The notes: generated by a model not told the origin, from the letters alone. Shown: positions 26,345 through 35,907, counted from the first letter of the stretch. The stretch: 64,000 nucleotides of DNA from Microbacterium sp. LWO13-1.2 (GCF_038397725.1 NZ_CP151634.1:3720001-3784000); one strand, 5' to 3'. Made by a program: numbers and translations.

Positions 26345-27358
26345 TCAGGCGCCCCCTCCGGATGGGGCGACGGGCGATGGCGGCATCGACGACGAGCGAA
26401 CGATCAGTCGCGGGGCGAGCCGTATCGTCTCGTGCGCCGACGCCGCACCCGACGCCAATCCGAGCGCGAGTTCGAGTGCCGTACGGCCACTCTCCTCGAA
26501 CGGCTGTCGAACAGTGGTGAGGTCCAGCGCCGAGGCGACCTCGCCGTCGTCATACCCGACCACCGCGATCGGAGCCGTAGCGCGTGCGGAGCGAAGCCGG
26601 GACACGATCGCCGCGGCGAACTGGTCGTGATTGGCGACGATCGCCGTGGCCCCGGCATCGGTCCGCGCCCGGAGCACCCGATCATCGACCGACGAGGGCC
26701 CATCGACCGCGATGGCGGTGACGTCGAGGTGCTGCGAAAGCCCTTCGATGCGAAGCATCCCTGCCGACACGTAAGACGGCGAGCGCTGCGGCTCGTGAAC
26801 GAAGAGAATCCGGCGGTGGCCGAGTTCCGCGAGATGACGACCGATCTGCGAACCGCCGTCACGGTCGTCCACGAGTACGACGGGACCCCCGACGTCTGCC
26901 CTCGTCGGCACGACGTCCACGTACACGATGGGGATGCGCGCCGCTCTGCTCGCACGGCGCGCAGCTCCTCCGAGCGGCACTCCCATCACCACGAGCCCCG
27001 AGACGTCAGCACGCGTCGGGAGGACATCGAGAAGAGGCTCGTCGGCGGCGGCTGCGGAATCCAGGTCGTACGGGATGATGTCGACCGCGGCATCACGGGC
27101 TCGACGCAGCATCCCGGACAGGCGACGCAGATACGACGGATAGGTCGTGAACGGTGCGGCCACGGCGATGCGCGCAGCGCCGACCCGCCTCCCCGCCGTC
27201 ATGCGATAACCCAGTGCCGTGGCCGCTTCGACGATGCGCGCGCGGGTCTCCGGCCGCACGCGGTGCGGAGAACTCACCGCCAGCGACACGGTGGAGATGC
27301 TCACGCCGGCGCGTGCAGCGACGTCGTAGATGGTGACGCGTCCAGGGCGTGCGCGCAT
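26345..27358 (-). CDS. LacI family transcriptional regulator of the hydrolase operon
   Basis: The 337-residue protein has an N-terminal LacI HTH at residues about 8-30 (VTIYDVAARAGVSISTVSLAV), a hinge helix and a periplasmic-binding-protein-like effector domain (about 62-330). ATG at 27358 gives the usual seven-residue lead before the HTH. It diverges from the five-gene hydrolase/transporter operon across 74 bp that hold an inverted repeat, so it is probably that operon's regulator. LacI effectors are usually sugars or nucleosides, and this one is unknown. Confidence 0.9.
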   Translation of the reverse strand: MRARPGRVTIYDVAARAGVSISTVSLAVSSPHRVRPETRARIVEAATALGYRMTAGRRVGAARIAVAAPFTTYPSYLRRLSGMLRRARDAAVDIIPYDLDSAAAADEPLLDVLPTRADVSGLVVMGVPLGGAARRASRAARIPIVYVDVVPTRADVGGPVVLVDDRDGGSQIGRHLAELGHRRILFVHEPQRSPSYVSAGMLRIEGLSQHLDVTAIAVDGPSSVDDRVLRARTDAGATAIVANHDQFAAAIVSRLRSARATAPIAVVGYDDGEVASALDLTTVRQPFEESGRTALELALGLASGAASAHETIRLAPRLIVRSSSMPPSPVAPSGGGA

Positions 27359-27377
27359 TCGACCACATCCACCCTTC

Positions 27378-27393
27378 ATCGAAGTTCTTCGAT
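27378..27393. promoter_or_regulatory. Candidate LacI operator between the regulator and hydrolase operon
   Basis: ATCGAA-GTTC-TTCGAT is an inverted repeat with 6-base perfect arms. It is 20 bases upstream of the lacI start and 40 bases upstream of the first hydrolase. A further ATCGAA half-site lies immediately before the hydrolase ribosome-binding site near 27414. Confidence 0.6.
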
Positions 27394-27432
27394 TGCCAAG
27401 ACTAGTGCGCAGCCCATCGAAGGAGATGCCCG

Positions 27433-28440
27433 ATGCCGAGACGTTCCCGCTTCCGCCGACCGCTGCTCGACAGCGCGGTCGCCGCACACGAGAAGCGGAT
27501 CGCTCCGCTGCTCGCGCCCGAACCGGCCGACCCGGCCGGACGACGGCGGGTCGCGCAGGAGAACGACGTCAGGGTGAGCGCCGAGCTGGGGATCGAACCG
27601 ATCGGCACCGCCACGCGAGATCACGTGGTCCCGGTCGTCGGGCATCCCGACGTGCGGGTACGCGTGTACTGGCCGGGGCCCGAACCGGCACCGGCCGGCT
27701 CCGATCTGCCGATCCTCGTCTACTTCTACGGCGGCGGCTTCACGATCGCCGGGATCGACTGGGTGTCGTGGGATGCCCGTTTCCGCGAGCGGGCACGGGA
27801 TGCCGGGATCATCATCGTCGCGGCGGACTACGCGCATGCGCCCGAGCAGCGTTACCCGACGCAACCGGAGCAGTGCTGGTCGGCCTTCGAATGGGCGCAT
27901 GCGAGCGCGAAGGATCTGGGCGCGTCACCGAGCCGGATCGCGGTGGGCGGTGCGTCCTCGGGCGGTGACCTCGCCGCGGCGGTGACGTTGATGAACCGTG
28001 ATCGCACCCGACACCCGATCGCACTGCAGATACTGGAGAATCCCGCGCTGGACCTCACCATCGGTCACGCCGACATGAGCGGCATCAGCGCCAGGATGCC
28101 GGGAGTGATCGTGCGCAAGGCGGGACGGAGCCTGGTACGGCAATACGTCGGCGACGATGCGGCGTCAGCCCGCGAGCCCTACGCCTCTCCTCTGCTCGCC
28201 GCGTCGCACGAAGGCCTGCCCCCTGCCCTCATCCTCACCTCGGAGCTCGACCCGCTGCGCGGCGACGGCGAGGCGTACGCGCGTGCGCTCTCCCACGCGG
28301 GGGTGCCGGTGACGGCGATCCGATTCATCGGGCAGACGCACGGATCACTCGGTTCGACAGGGTTCGTTCCCGCCGCGGATGCCGCGCATCGCTTCCTCGT
28401 CTCACAGCTGCGCACGCTGCACGATGGAGACGTCGTATGA
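27433..28440 (+). CDS. HSL-family alpha/beta hydrolase (esterase) 1
   Basis: The 335-residue hormone-sensitive-lipase-type esterase has the oxyanion loop YFYGGGF (a Tyr replaces the usual His of HGGG), the nucleophile in GGASSGGD, an acid in SELDPLR and a terminal His in GQTHGS. There is no signal peptide, so it is cytoplasmic. AAGGAG lies seven bases before the ATG. It is the first gene of the LacI-controlled operon, with a four-base ATGA overlap to the second hydrolase. Likely substrates are short-chain or aryl esters. Confidence 0.9.
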   Translation: MPRRSRFRRPLLDSAVAAHEKRIAPLLAPEPADPAGRRRVAQENDVRVSAELGIEPIGTATRDHVVPVVGHPDVRVRVYWPGPEPAPAGSDLPILVYFYGGGFTIAGIDWVSWDARFRERARDAGIIIVAADYAHAPEQRYPTQPEQCWSAFEWAHASAKDLGASPSRIAVGGASSGGDLAAAVTLMNRDRTRHPIALQILENPALDLTIGHADMSGISARMPGVIVRKAGRSLVRQYVGDDAASAREPYASPLLAASHEGLPPALILTSELDPLRGDGEAYARALSHAGVPVTAIRFIGQTHGSLGSTGFVPAADAAHRFLVSQLRTLHDGDVV

Positions 28441-29432
28441 CCGCTCACCGCACGGATTTCCCGCCGCTCAGCGCGCCGGTCCTCGAGTGGATCCAGCGCG
28501 TCGAGGAGCTCTCGGCAGCGCATCCCGAACTCGCCGCCGCAGACCCGGTCGCGCGGCGCCGCCCGGCGCGGAGAGTGAGCGATCTCGTCGCGCTCGAGTT
28601 CACAGATCCGGCGCCGCACGGCGTCGAGATCGACGACCTGGAGCTGCGCGGCGGCGCCGGCCCGCTCCGCGCTCGACGGTTCCGCCGCGCGGATGCGATC
28701 GGCGACGGACCCACGATGCTGTGGCTGCACGGAGGCGGCTGGGTCGGTGGGTCGATCGACGAGATCCTCAACGACCGCATCTGCGCAGCCCTCGCCCTCC
28801 GCTCAGGAGTCCAGATCGTCTCGCTCGAATACCGCCTTGCGCCGGAGCATCCGTTCCCCGCCCCGGTGGATGACGCGGTCGCCGCGCTGCATGCGCTGCG
28901 CTCGCGCGCCGACGAGCTCGGCGTCGACGTCGATCGGCTCGGCATCGGAGGCAATTCCGCCGGCGCGACCATCGCGGCGTCCACAGCCCTCCGCGAGCGC
29001 GACGCCGGACGCGCGCTGCACCATCAGGCACTCGAGGTGCTGCCTGCCGCGCTGCGCACCTTCGGTGCGTCGATGCAGCGGTACCGCCGCGCATCGGGCA
29101 TGGAGGACGCCGAGCGCATCGCCGATGTGTACCGCGCCGGCGCTCCCCACGCGGCGGCCTCACCGCTGGACGCGGCGGACCACCGCGGCCTCGCGCCCGC
29201 GTTGATCCTCGCAGCCGAATTCGATCCGCTCCTCGACGGCGCCGTCGCCTACGCCCGCGCTCTGCGTGAGTCGGGAGTGGCTGTCGTCCTTCGAATCGGC
29301 GAGGGGCACATCCACGGCTCCCCCGCTCTCACCGCCCGATGGCAGGGAGCGCGGGACTGGCACGATGACTTCGCCGCCGAACTCGCCGCCGCCTATGCAC
29401 CGCGGTCTTCGGACACGCATCCGCCGCGCTGA
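28437..29432 (+). CDS. HSL-family alpha/beta hydrolase (esterase) 2
   Basis: The 331-residue HSL-type esterase has canonical WLHGGGW, GGNSAGATIA (nucleophile Ser), AEFDPLLDGA (acid) and GHIHGS (His). The sequence EYRLAPEHPFP is the classic family segment. It is clearly homologous to its upstream neighbour but well diverged, suggesting an old duplication with different specificity. Its start overlaps the first hydrolase by four bases. The MFS gene follows after 46 bp. Confidence 0.92.
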   Translation: MTAHRTDFPPLSAPVLEWIQRVEELSAAHPELAAADPVARRRPARRVSDLVALEFTDPAPHGVEIDDLELRGGAGPLRARRFRRADAIGDGPTMLWLHGGGWVGGSIDEILNDRICAALALRSGVQIVSLEYRLAPEHPFPAPVDDAVAALHALRSRADELGVDVDRLGIGGNSAGATIAASTALRERDAGRALHHQALEVLPAALRTFGASMQRYRRASGMEDAERIADVYRAGAPHAAASPLDAADHRGLAPALILAAEFDPLLDGAVAYARALRESGVAVVLRIGEGHIHGSPALTARWQGARDWHDDFAAELAAAYAPRSSDTHPPR

Positions 29433-29478
29433 TGATGTCGCTCCCCCGCCCGACCCGACCAACGAACTGGAGACGATG

Positions 29479-30771
29479 ATGTCCGCCTATGCCGTCGAGC
29501 CCGTCCTTCCCTCCCCTCCGCCTCTGAGCGCCGACCACATCCCCGGACAGCGGCAGAGCCGGTGGTTCTGGACCGCTTTCGTCCTCACCTGGTTCGCTTC
29601 GGGGATCGCTCAGGGCGTCGCCGCTGTCGCCGTCCCGCAATTGCTCAAGGAGTGGGACCCCGAGCACGCCACCGGCAACCTCAGCATCATCCTCACCGTT
29701 GGCGGGGCGGCGATCCTGATCACGACGCCGATCTTCGGACGCCTCAGCGACCGTTCGATGTCGCGCCTGGGCATCCGCCGTCCGTGGATCCTCAGCGGCG
29801 CGCTGATCGCGCTCTGCGGATATGCGGTGCAGGCGCTGGCCCCCTCACTGGTCGTTCTCGGCCTCGGAACGATGCTGGTGCTGATCGGCTGGGGTGCGGT
29901 GTCGATGACGATCCACACCCTGTTCGCCGATCAGATCCGCCGCCGCATCCGGGCGATCATGTCGGCCGTCACCGGTGCTGCCACCGCCATCGGGATCCTG
30001 ATCGGAGTGTCGTTCGCCGGTGTCGTGGCAGGGCTGGGCCAGGTCGGCATGTTCCTCATCCCCGGCGGAGTCTCCGCACTCCTGGCTCTCACCCTGTTCT
30101 TCGCGCTCAAGGACATCCGCCGCGATCAACCCGCACCGAAGCTGGACTGGGGCGGCGTGCTGTCGACGTTCTGGCTGAGCCCCCGGCGATATCCGGACTT
30201 CGCCTGGGCATGGGTGTGCCGATTCTTCATGACGGCCTCGATCGTGTCTGTGACCAGTTATCTCTATCTCACGATCTCCAGCCGGTTCGGCATCGAGGAT
30301 CCTGCCGAGATCGCGAGCGTGCAGACTCAGGCGACGGCGGCGTTCACCATGATGAACCTCGTGATGGCGTTCGTCTTCGGAGTGATCTCCGACCGCACGG
30401 GACGGCGAAAGCCGACGGTCGTCTTCGGCGCACTTCTCAGTGCGGTCGGTCTCGTCCTGGCCATTGCTTTCGGGGACATCGGGTTCTTCCTCATCGGCAT
30501 CGCGATCGTCGGAGCGGGCCAGGGCGCCTACATCGCCGCCGACGTGGCGCTGATGACCGAGTGCCTTCCCTCGGCAGAGGATGCCGGCAAGGACCTCGGC
30601 ATCGTCGCGCTCGCCTACCTGCTGCCGGGCATCCTCGTACCGGTGTTCGGATTCTTCGCGACCCGCATAGGATCACCCACGGGAGAGAACTTCGCGGCCC
30701 TGTACATCGGCGCCGTCGGAATGGCGCTGATCGCCGCGTTCGCGGTCACCAGGGTGAAGGGCGTTCGATGA
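29479..30771 (+). CDS. MFS transporter
   Basis: The 430-residue protein has twelve predicted helices and the MFS loop motifs GRLSDRSMSRLG after helix 2 and VISDRTGRRKP after helix 8. A central cytoplasmic loop of moderate length lies at about residues 205-235. Two adjacent ATGs (29476, 29479) are possible; the second is better spaced from GGAG. It sits third in the hydrolase operon and its stop overlaps the CocE-type gene (ATGA). It is therefore a good candidate for import of the compound the hydrolases act on, or export of a product. Confidence 0.88.
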   Translation: MSAYAVEPVLPSPPPLSADHIPGQRQSRWFWTAFVLTWFASGIAQGVAAVAVPQLLKEWDPEHATGNLSIILTVGGAAILITTPIFGRLSDRSMSRLGIRRPWILSGALIALCGYAVQALAPSLVVLGLGTMLVLIGWGAVSMTIHTLFADQIRRRIRAIMSAVTGAATAIGILIGVSFAGVVAGLGQVGMFLIPGGVSALLALTLFFALKDIRRDQPAPKLDWGGVLSTFWLSPRRYPDFAWAWVCRFFMTASIVSVTSYLYLTISSRFGIEDPAEIASVQTQATAAFTMMNLVMAFVFGVISDRTGRRKPTVVFGALLSAVGLVLAIAFGDIGFFLIGIAIVGAGQGAYIAADVALMTECLPSAEDAGKDLGIVALAYLLPGILVPVFGFFATRIGSPTGENFAALYIGAVGMALIAAFAVTRVKGVR

Positions 30772-32435
30772 CTGCCGCTCCTCGACTGCGCGGTGCCGCA
30801 CGCCGAGAGTACCGACGACTGTCCAGGGCCGCCGACATGCCGCCGCCGACGCACCCGCTCGTCACTCTCACGCCGGGCATCCCTGTTGCCGCCGACGACG
30901 GCGCCGAGCTGCTGACGGACCATTGGCACGCGGAGGGGGCAGGCGGGCAGACGCTGCTGATCCGCACCCCGTACGGGCGCGGCGGCGTCGCCGGCGTCGC
31001 CCGCTTCTTCGCCGAACGCGGCCATCACGTCGTGGTGCAGAGCTGTCGCGGCACGTTCGGCTCTGGCGGCTCGTTCAGCCCACTGCACGACGAGGTCGCC
31101 GACGGACAGGCGACGCTGCGCTGGGTGCGCGGTCAGAGCTGGGCGACGGACCGCGTGCATTCCTGGGGCGGGAGCTACTTCGGAGTCACCCAGTGGGCGT
31201 ACTGCGACGGCGAGGAGCGCCCGGACACCATGGGCATCGCGATCTCGGCTCGACGTTTCGATGATGCGATCCTGTACCCGGGCGGCGGGTTCTCGATCGA
31301 CACGCCGCTCACCTGGGCGTACGCCCTCGACATGCAGGAGCGGAGCCTCCCTCGCCGGATCTGGGCCCTGCTCCGAGCCAGGTGGGCGATCCCCCGCGGC
31401 ACCCTCGCCACTCCTCCCGGCGAGGCCGTTCGCGTCGCCGCGAAGGCTGATCCGCAGTTCTTCCGAGACTGGGTCGATCACAGCGATCAGGGCGATCCCT
31501 GGTGGCATCCGCTGCGTTTCGCGTCCGATGTCGACACGATCCCTCCGGTGACGCTGATGGCGGGGTGGCAGGACCTGTTCCTCGTCGGGCAGCTCGCCGA
31601 CTACGCCGCGCTCAAGGATGCCGATCGCCCCGTCCGGCTCATCATCGGGGACTGGATCCATGGCGACCCGGAGACGACGGTGATGGGAGTGCGCGAGGCA
31701 CTGGCGGCCTTCGCCGATACCGGGAAGGGCGCAGACGTGCGACTCGAGATCAGTGGCGGCGCCGGTTGGCACGAGTTCGAGCAGTGGCCGGTTCCCACCA
31801 CGACCGTGTTCCGCGAGTTCACCGCCGACGGACAGCTCGCGTTGCCCGAGGCCGAACGTCCGGCCGCGGCACTCCCGTATCGCTACGATCCGGCCGATCC
31901 CACACCGGACGCCGGCGGCCGCACTCTCAATCCGTTCGCTGCCGGTCGCCGCGATCAGCGTGTGCGGGAACACCGAGATGATGTGCTGATCTTCACGGGC
32001 GACCCCCTGCCGGAAGATCTCGTCATCATCGGAGAGCCGGGGATCGATCTGACCTTCGCGTCGTCCAACCCTCGCGCAGACCTGTTCATCCGGCTCTGCG
32101 AAGTCGACCTCAAGGGCAGGTCGCGCACGATCACCGACGTCTATCAGCGCCTGCCTGCTGAGGCCGCCCCGAACGAGTCCCGCCGGATCCGCCTCTCCTT
32201 CGCGCCGATCGCCCATCGCTTCGCCGCCGGCTCACGTCTTCGCGTGCAGGTCTCGTCGGGGGCGCATCCGCTGCATCTGCGCAATCCCGGTACGGCGGAT
32301 CCTGTACGCGACCATTCGCGGCTGATCGGGAGCGACCAGGTCGTGCATGTCGGCGGTGCGGCACCGGCCGCCCTCACCCTGCCTGCGCTCGACACGAGCC
32401 GGGCACCGGCCGTTCACGTGCCCGTGGCACGATGA
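30768..32435 (+). CDS. CocE/NonD family (S15-like) hydrolase
   Basis: This 555-residue alpha/beta hydrolase belongs to the cocaine esterase/X-Pro dipeptidyl-peptidase superfamily. The nucleophile elbow is WGGSYFG, with a preceding oxyanion segment LIRTPYGRGG and the CRGTFGSGG motif. A C-terminal beta-sandwich of about 200 residues (from about 350) carries the PDB S15 C-terminal pattern ending in RVQVSSGAHP. Family members cleave esters or acyl-amide bonds, such as cocaine, cephalosporin acyls or X-Pro peptides. It overlaps the MFS gene and is followed after 4 bases by the APC permease. Confidence 0.92.
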   Translation: MTAAPRLRGAARREYRRLSRAADMPPPTHPLVTLTPGIPVAADDGAELLTDHWHAEGAGGQTLLIRTPYGRGGVAGVARFFAERGHHVVVQSCRGTFGSGGSFSPLHDEVADGQATLRWVRGQSWATDRVHSWGGSYFGVTQWAYCDGEERPDTMGIAISARRFDDAILYPGGGFSIDTPLTWAYALDMQERSLPRRIWALLRARWAIPRGTLATPPGEAVRVAAKADPQFFRDWVDHSDQGDPWWHPLRFASDVDTIPPVTLMAGWQDLFLVGQLADYAALKDADRPVRLIIGDWIHGDPETTVMGVREALAAFADTGKGADVRLEISGGAGWHEFEQWPVPTTTVFREFTADGQLALPEAERPAAALPYRYDPADPTPDAGGRTLNPFAAGRRDQRVREHRDDVLIFTGDPLPEDLVIIGEPGIDLTFASSNPRADLFIRLCEVDLKGRSRTITDVYQRLPAEAAPNESRRIRLSFAPIAHRFAAGSRLRVQVSSGAHPLHLRNPGTADPVRDHSRLIGSDQVVHVGGAAPAALTLPALDTSRAPAVHVPVAR

Positions 32436-32439
32436 GAGG

Positions 32440-33669
32440 ATGCCGCTCACTCGCCGTCTGACGCTGGGCGACGCCGTCTCGATCGGTCTCGGCTCGATGA
32501 TCGGCGCCGGGGTCTTCGCCGTATGGGCACCCGCGATCGGGGTGGCGGGCAGCGGCATCCTCATCGCGCTCGCGATCGCCGCGTTCGTCGCCTACTGCAA
32601 CGCCGTGGCCTCGGCGCAGCTCGCCGCCGTGCACCCGGTCGCGGGCGGCACCTACGCGTACGCACGCGCCGAGATCGGACCCTGGTGGGGATTCATCGCC
32701 GGCTGGTGCTTCGTGATCGGCAAGATCGCCAGCTGCGCCGCGATGGCGATGACCTTCGCCGCCTACGCCGCCCCGGCCGGCTGGGAGGTGCCCGTCGCCG
32801 TCGCCGCGGTCGCCGCCCTCGCCACGGTCAACTGCTTCGGCGTCACCCGCACGGCCCTGCTCACGCGCATCCTGGTGGTCTGCTCGCTGCTCGGCCTCGC
32901 GATCGTCGTCGCGACCGGCCTCCTCGCTGCCCCGGAGGCCTCTCCGGCGCCGCTGCCGGATGCCACCGCGTACGGCGTGCTGCAGGGCGCAGGGCTGCTC
33001 TTCTTCGCGTTCGCGGGCTACGCGCGCATCGCCACGATGGGCGAAGAGGTGGTGAGCCCGGAGCGGACCATCCCCCGCGCGATCGTCCTCGCGCTCGCGG
33101 GGGCCGTGGTCGTGTACGTCCTCGTCGCGATCACCGTCATGACCACGCTCGGTGCAGATGCGGCGACCAGCACGGCCCCGCTCGCCGACGTCATCACGGC
33201 CGCCGGCTGGCCCGAGCTGGCGCCGGTGGTGCGGGTGGCTGCGGCGGCGTCGTCGCTCGGCGCCCTTCTCGCGCTCCTCACCGGCATCGGCCGCACGACA
33301 CTGGCCATGGCCAGGGAAGACGACGTACCGCGCCTCCTCGCGCACGTCGATGAACGCTGGCAGGTGCCGCGCCGCGCGGAGGTCGCGATCGCGATCATCG
33401 TCATCGGGGTCGTGCTCGTCGCCGACCTCCGCAACGCGATCGGCTTCTCGTCGTTCGGCGTGCTGCTGTACTACCTGATCGCGAACGCGGCCGCTTTCCG
33501 TCAGGACGGCAGTGCACGGCGTTACCCGCGGGCTCTCCAGGTGCTCGGCGCGCTCGGCTGCCTCGTGCTCGTGAACACCCTGCCGATCGTCGCATCTCTC
33601 ATCGGCACGGGTGTCGTGCTCCTCGGTGTGGCGTACCGGATGCTGCGGCTGCGCATCGCCAGCCGCTGA
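32440..33669 (+). CDS. APC family amino acid permease
   Basis: The 409-residue transporter has about twelve helices. The helix-1 motif SIGLGSMIGAGVF is the substrate-binding glycine stretch of APC permeases, and FFAFAGYARIATMGEEV is the helix-6 motif with Glu. The family moves amino acids, polyamines and related amines by proton symport or antiport. It starts 4 bases after the CocE-type gene and ends the operon, so it may import an amino acid or amine released by, or conjugated in, the hydrolase substrate. Confidence 0.88.
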   Translation: MPLTRRLTLGDAVSIGLGSMIGAGVFAVWAPAIGVAGSGILIALAIAAFVAYCNAVASAQLAAVHPVAGGTYAYARAEIGPWWGFIAGWCFVIGKIASCAAMAMTFAAYAAPAGWEVPVAVAAVAALATVNCFGVTRTALLTRILVVCSLLGLAIVVATGLLAAPEASPAPLPDATAYGVLQGAGLLFFAFAGYARIATMGEEVVSPERTIPRAIVLALAGAVVVYVLVAITVMTTLGADAATSTAPLADVITAAGWPELAPVVRVAAAASSLGALLALLTGIGRTTLAMAREDDVPRLLAHVDERWQVPRRAEVAIAIIVIGVVLVADLRNAIGFSSFGVLLYYLIANAAAFRQDGSARRYPRALQVLGALGCLVLVNTLPIVASLIGTGVVLLGVAYRMLRLRIASR

Positions 33670-33671
33670 GC

Positions 33672-34469
33672 TCAGCTGTCGGGGTCGACTCGGTAGGTGC
33701 TCGGAGCGATCCCGAGAACCGTTCGGAAATCTCGGGTCAGATGCGCGTGGTCGGCGTAGCCGAGATCGGCGGCGATCACGGCGATCTCGGCGTGCGGATC
33801 ATCGCGCATCCGTTGCGCCGCCTCCTGCAATCGGCGTCGGCGGATCATCGCAGCCGGCGGCAATCCCACGTGCCGATGCGCGAGACGCTGCAGCGTGCGC
33901 AGCGACAGATGCAGTCGCGCCGCGGCATCTTCCGCACGCAGGATCGACGCATCCGTCATCAGAAGATCCGACATCGCGTTCGCCTGCCGCGCCACGGGCG
34001 AGACCTCGCCGACCCGCGCGGCGAGCCACCGTGCGAACACGGCCACCGCCTGGGAGCGGCCGCTGTCTCCCGCATCCGTCATGGCCGCCGCAACGCCCGC
34101 AAGAAGCTCCGGAGCATCGAAGGGCATCGCGGTGTCGCGGAGCGCGGCCGGCTCTTCGACCAGCGCGGCGGCCGACGCCGGGCGCAGAAGTGCGCCAACA
34201 GCCCAACCGCGGCCGCGAAGGTCGCGGAAGGATGCAGCCGTCGTCGCCCCGACCAGTTGCACTTCGGCCGGTGCGCCGCCGTTCTGCTCGACCACGAGGT
34301 TCAGGGCCGGGTAGGCCACGACATCCTGACGAGACGTGCGCCCCGGCTCGATGTCCCATACGGGAATCCAGAACCAGGCGGCGAGTTCCGCGGCTTCAGG
34401 AGGCGCCGGCAGCCGATGGAACTCCGGCATCCGCGCCGGGTACAGCACTCCTCGCCGCGCATCGATCAC
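33672..34469 (-). CDS. AraC family transcriptional regulator
   Basis: The 265-residue protein has an N-terminal domain with the opening IDARRGVLYPARMP and the C-terminal double-HTH AraC domain (about 165-260). The latter includes LHLSLRTLQRLAHRHVGLPP and IAADLGYADHAHLTRDFRTVLGIAPSTYR. GTG at 34469 was chosen because the IDARRGVLYPAR opening is typical of this group and the extra upstream residues look random. It diverges from the VOC gene across 81 bp and probably activates it. Confidence 0.9.
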   Translation of the reverse strand: MIDARRGVLYPARMPEFHRLPAPPEAAELAAWFWIPVWDIEPGRTSRQDVVAYPALNLVVEQNGGAPAEVQLVGATTAASFRDLRGRGWAVGALLRPASAAALVEEPAALRDTAMPFDAPELLAGVAAAMTDAGDSGRSQAVAVFARWLAARVGEVSPVARQANAMSDLLMTDASILRAEDAAARLHLSLRTLQRLAHRHVGLPPAAMIRRRRLQEAAQRMRDDPHAEIAVIAADLGYADHAHLTRDFRTVLGIAPSTYRVDPDS

Positions 34470-34550
34470 GTTCCGACGATAGCCGCGGCATCCGACATCG
34501 TGTCGCGAATCTTCAATCGCTGCGCATCCGCTCATCCCTAGCGTGGAGGC

Positions 34551-35060
34551 ATGAACACATCATCCGCCGGCCTCACCGGCACCCACACCACCAACGGCCG
34601 CCCGAACAACGCGACCTCGCTCACCCCGTTCCTCGCCATCCCCGGCGCTGCCGACGCGATCGCGTTCTACCGTGACGTCTTCGGGGCCACGGTCATCGAC
34701 ATCACCGAGATGGGCGGCGTCGTGGTGCATGCCGACCTCGACTTCGGACTCGGGCTGCTGCAGATCGGGGAACCGACCGCCGAGTACCACCTCGTCGCGC
34801 CGCCTGCAGGCGAGGACGACTGCTACTCGCTCGGCGTCTTCGTACCCGACACCGACGCCACCGTCGATCGTGCTGTGGCTGCGGGTGCCGTCGTGCGGGA
34901 ACCCGCGTCGACGTTCGTCTCCGGCGACCGGTTCGCCAGCATCCGTGATCCGTTCGGCGTGCGGTGGTCGATCATGAGTCGCGTCGAGGATCTCTCCGTC
35001 GAGGAGAGTGCGCAGCGCGTGCAGGAGTGGGCGGCCTCGTTCAGCTCCGCGAGCGCATAG
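34551..35060 (+). CDS. VOC superfamily (glyoxalase/bleomycin-resistance-like) protein
   Basis: The 169-residue protein has the paired beta-alpha-beta-beta-beta modules of the VOC fold, with the PhnB-like pattern PFLAIPGAADAIAFYRDVFGA and a C-terminal FASIRDPFGVRWSIMS. VOC proteins bind metals or sequester small molecules, and the activity here is unknown. GTGGAGG gives a good ribosome-binding site for ATG 34551. It is divergent from the araC gene, and its 3' end overlaps the convergent SGNH hydrolase gene by 20 bases. Confidence 0.88.
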   Translation: MNTSSAGLTGTHTTNGRPNNATSLTPFLAIPGAADAIAFYRDVFGATVIDITEMGGVVVHADLDFGLGLLQIGEPTAEYHLVAPPAGEDDCYSLGVFVPDTDATVDRAVAAGAVVREPASTFVSGDRFASIRDPFGVRWSIMSRVEDLSVEESAQRVQEWAASFSSASA

Positions 35061-35829
35061 CCGCCGCGACCGCCGGCAGCAGCGCTTCCGCGGTGCGGCG
35101 ATAGCCGAGCGCGCTCGGGTGGAACCGGTCCAGGCTGAACATGCCGTCCGGATCATCGAGGAACATCGGTCCGACGGCACGACGCAGATCGACGCTCGCG
35201 GCGCCTGCGCGCGCCGCGGCGGCGGTCTGCGCGAGCGCCAACTGTCGGGACACCCGCGCGCCGAGCGTGCGCAGTGGTTGCGGCACCGCCCGCAGCGCGC
35301 CGAGATCAGGACACGTTCCGACGATGACCGCCGCTCCGCGCCGTCGCAGGTCGGCAATCGCGGACTCGAGGTGGGCGACGGATTCGGCGACCGGCACACG
35401 GTGCGTGACATCGTTGCCGCCGACCACGATCACGGCCACGTGCGGGCGGTAGCCGTCCGGAAGCGCGTCCAGTTGACCGGCGAGCGCTGAGGACTCGGAG
35501 CCGACGATCGCTCCCGTGTGCAGGCGCACGGGCCGGTGGAGCTGCCGGGCAAGGCCTTTCGCGAGCCGACCGCCCAGGGTGTCCTTTCGTCGCTCCGCGC
35601 CGAGTCCGGCGGCGAGCGAGTCGCCCAGCAGCAGCAGCTCGACCGGAGCACCGGCGAGGGAGGACCGCCAGATGCGATCGGCGTCGAGCGAGTCCTCGCC
35701 GAGCGGCTTTCCGATCCTGCGGCGGGCGATCGCCGCCTGCCTGGTCAGCAGGGCGCGTCCGCCCCAGACGAGGGCCGACGCGGCGCCGATGGTGAGACCG
35801 GCGGCGAGCACGATGCGAGAGCGCGTCAT
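35041..35829 (-). CDS. SGNH/GDSL hydrolase, membrane-anchored or secreted
   Basis: The 262-residue protein opens with a hydrophobic N-terminal segment (about 5-25) that should act as a signal or anchor. The GDSL-type block I LLLGDSLAAGLG holds the nucleophile Ser, VVGGNDVTH is block III, and DRFHPSALGY is block V with the Asp/His pair. The family hydrolyses esters of lipids or acetylated glycans at the cell surface. ATG 35829 was chosen for a standard signal peptide; an upstream GTG is possible. It lies downstream of hisS but is separated from it by a large inverted repeat. Confidence 0.85.
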   Translation of the reverse strand: MTRSRIVLAAGLTIGAASALVWGGRALLTRQAAIARRRIGKPLGEDSLDADRIWRSSLAGAPVELLLLGDSLAAGLGAERRKDTLGGRLAKGLARQLHRPVRLHTGAIVGSESSALAGQLDALPDGYRPHVAVIVVGGNDVTHRVPVAESVAHLESAIADLRRRGAAVIVGTCPDLGALRAVPQPLRTLGARVSRQLALAQTAAAARAGAASVDLRRAVGPMFLDDPDGMFSLDRFHPSALGYRRTAEALLPAVAAAMRSRS

Positions 35830-35907
35830 GATCCGATTCGACCGCGAGAGCGTGAACGCCGCGTGAACGGCATCCGGCCCCGTGTTCACAGCATCCGCAC
35901 CGGTGCG

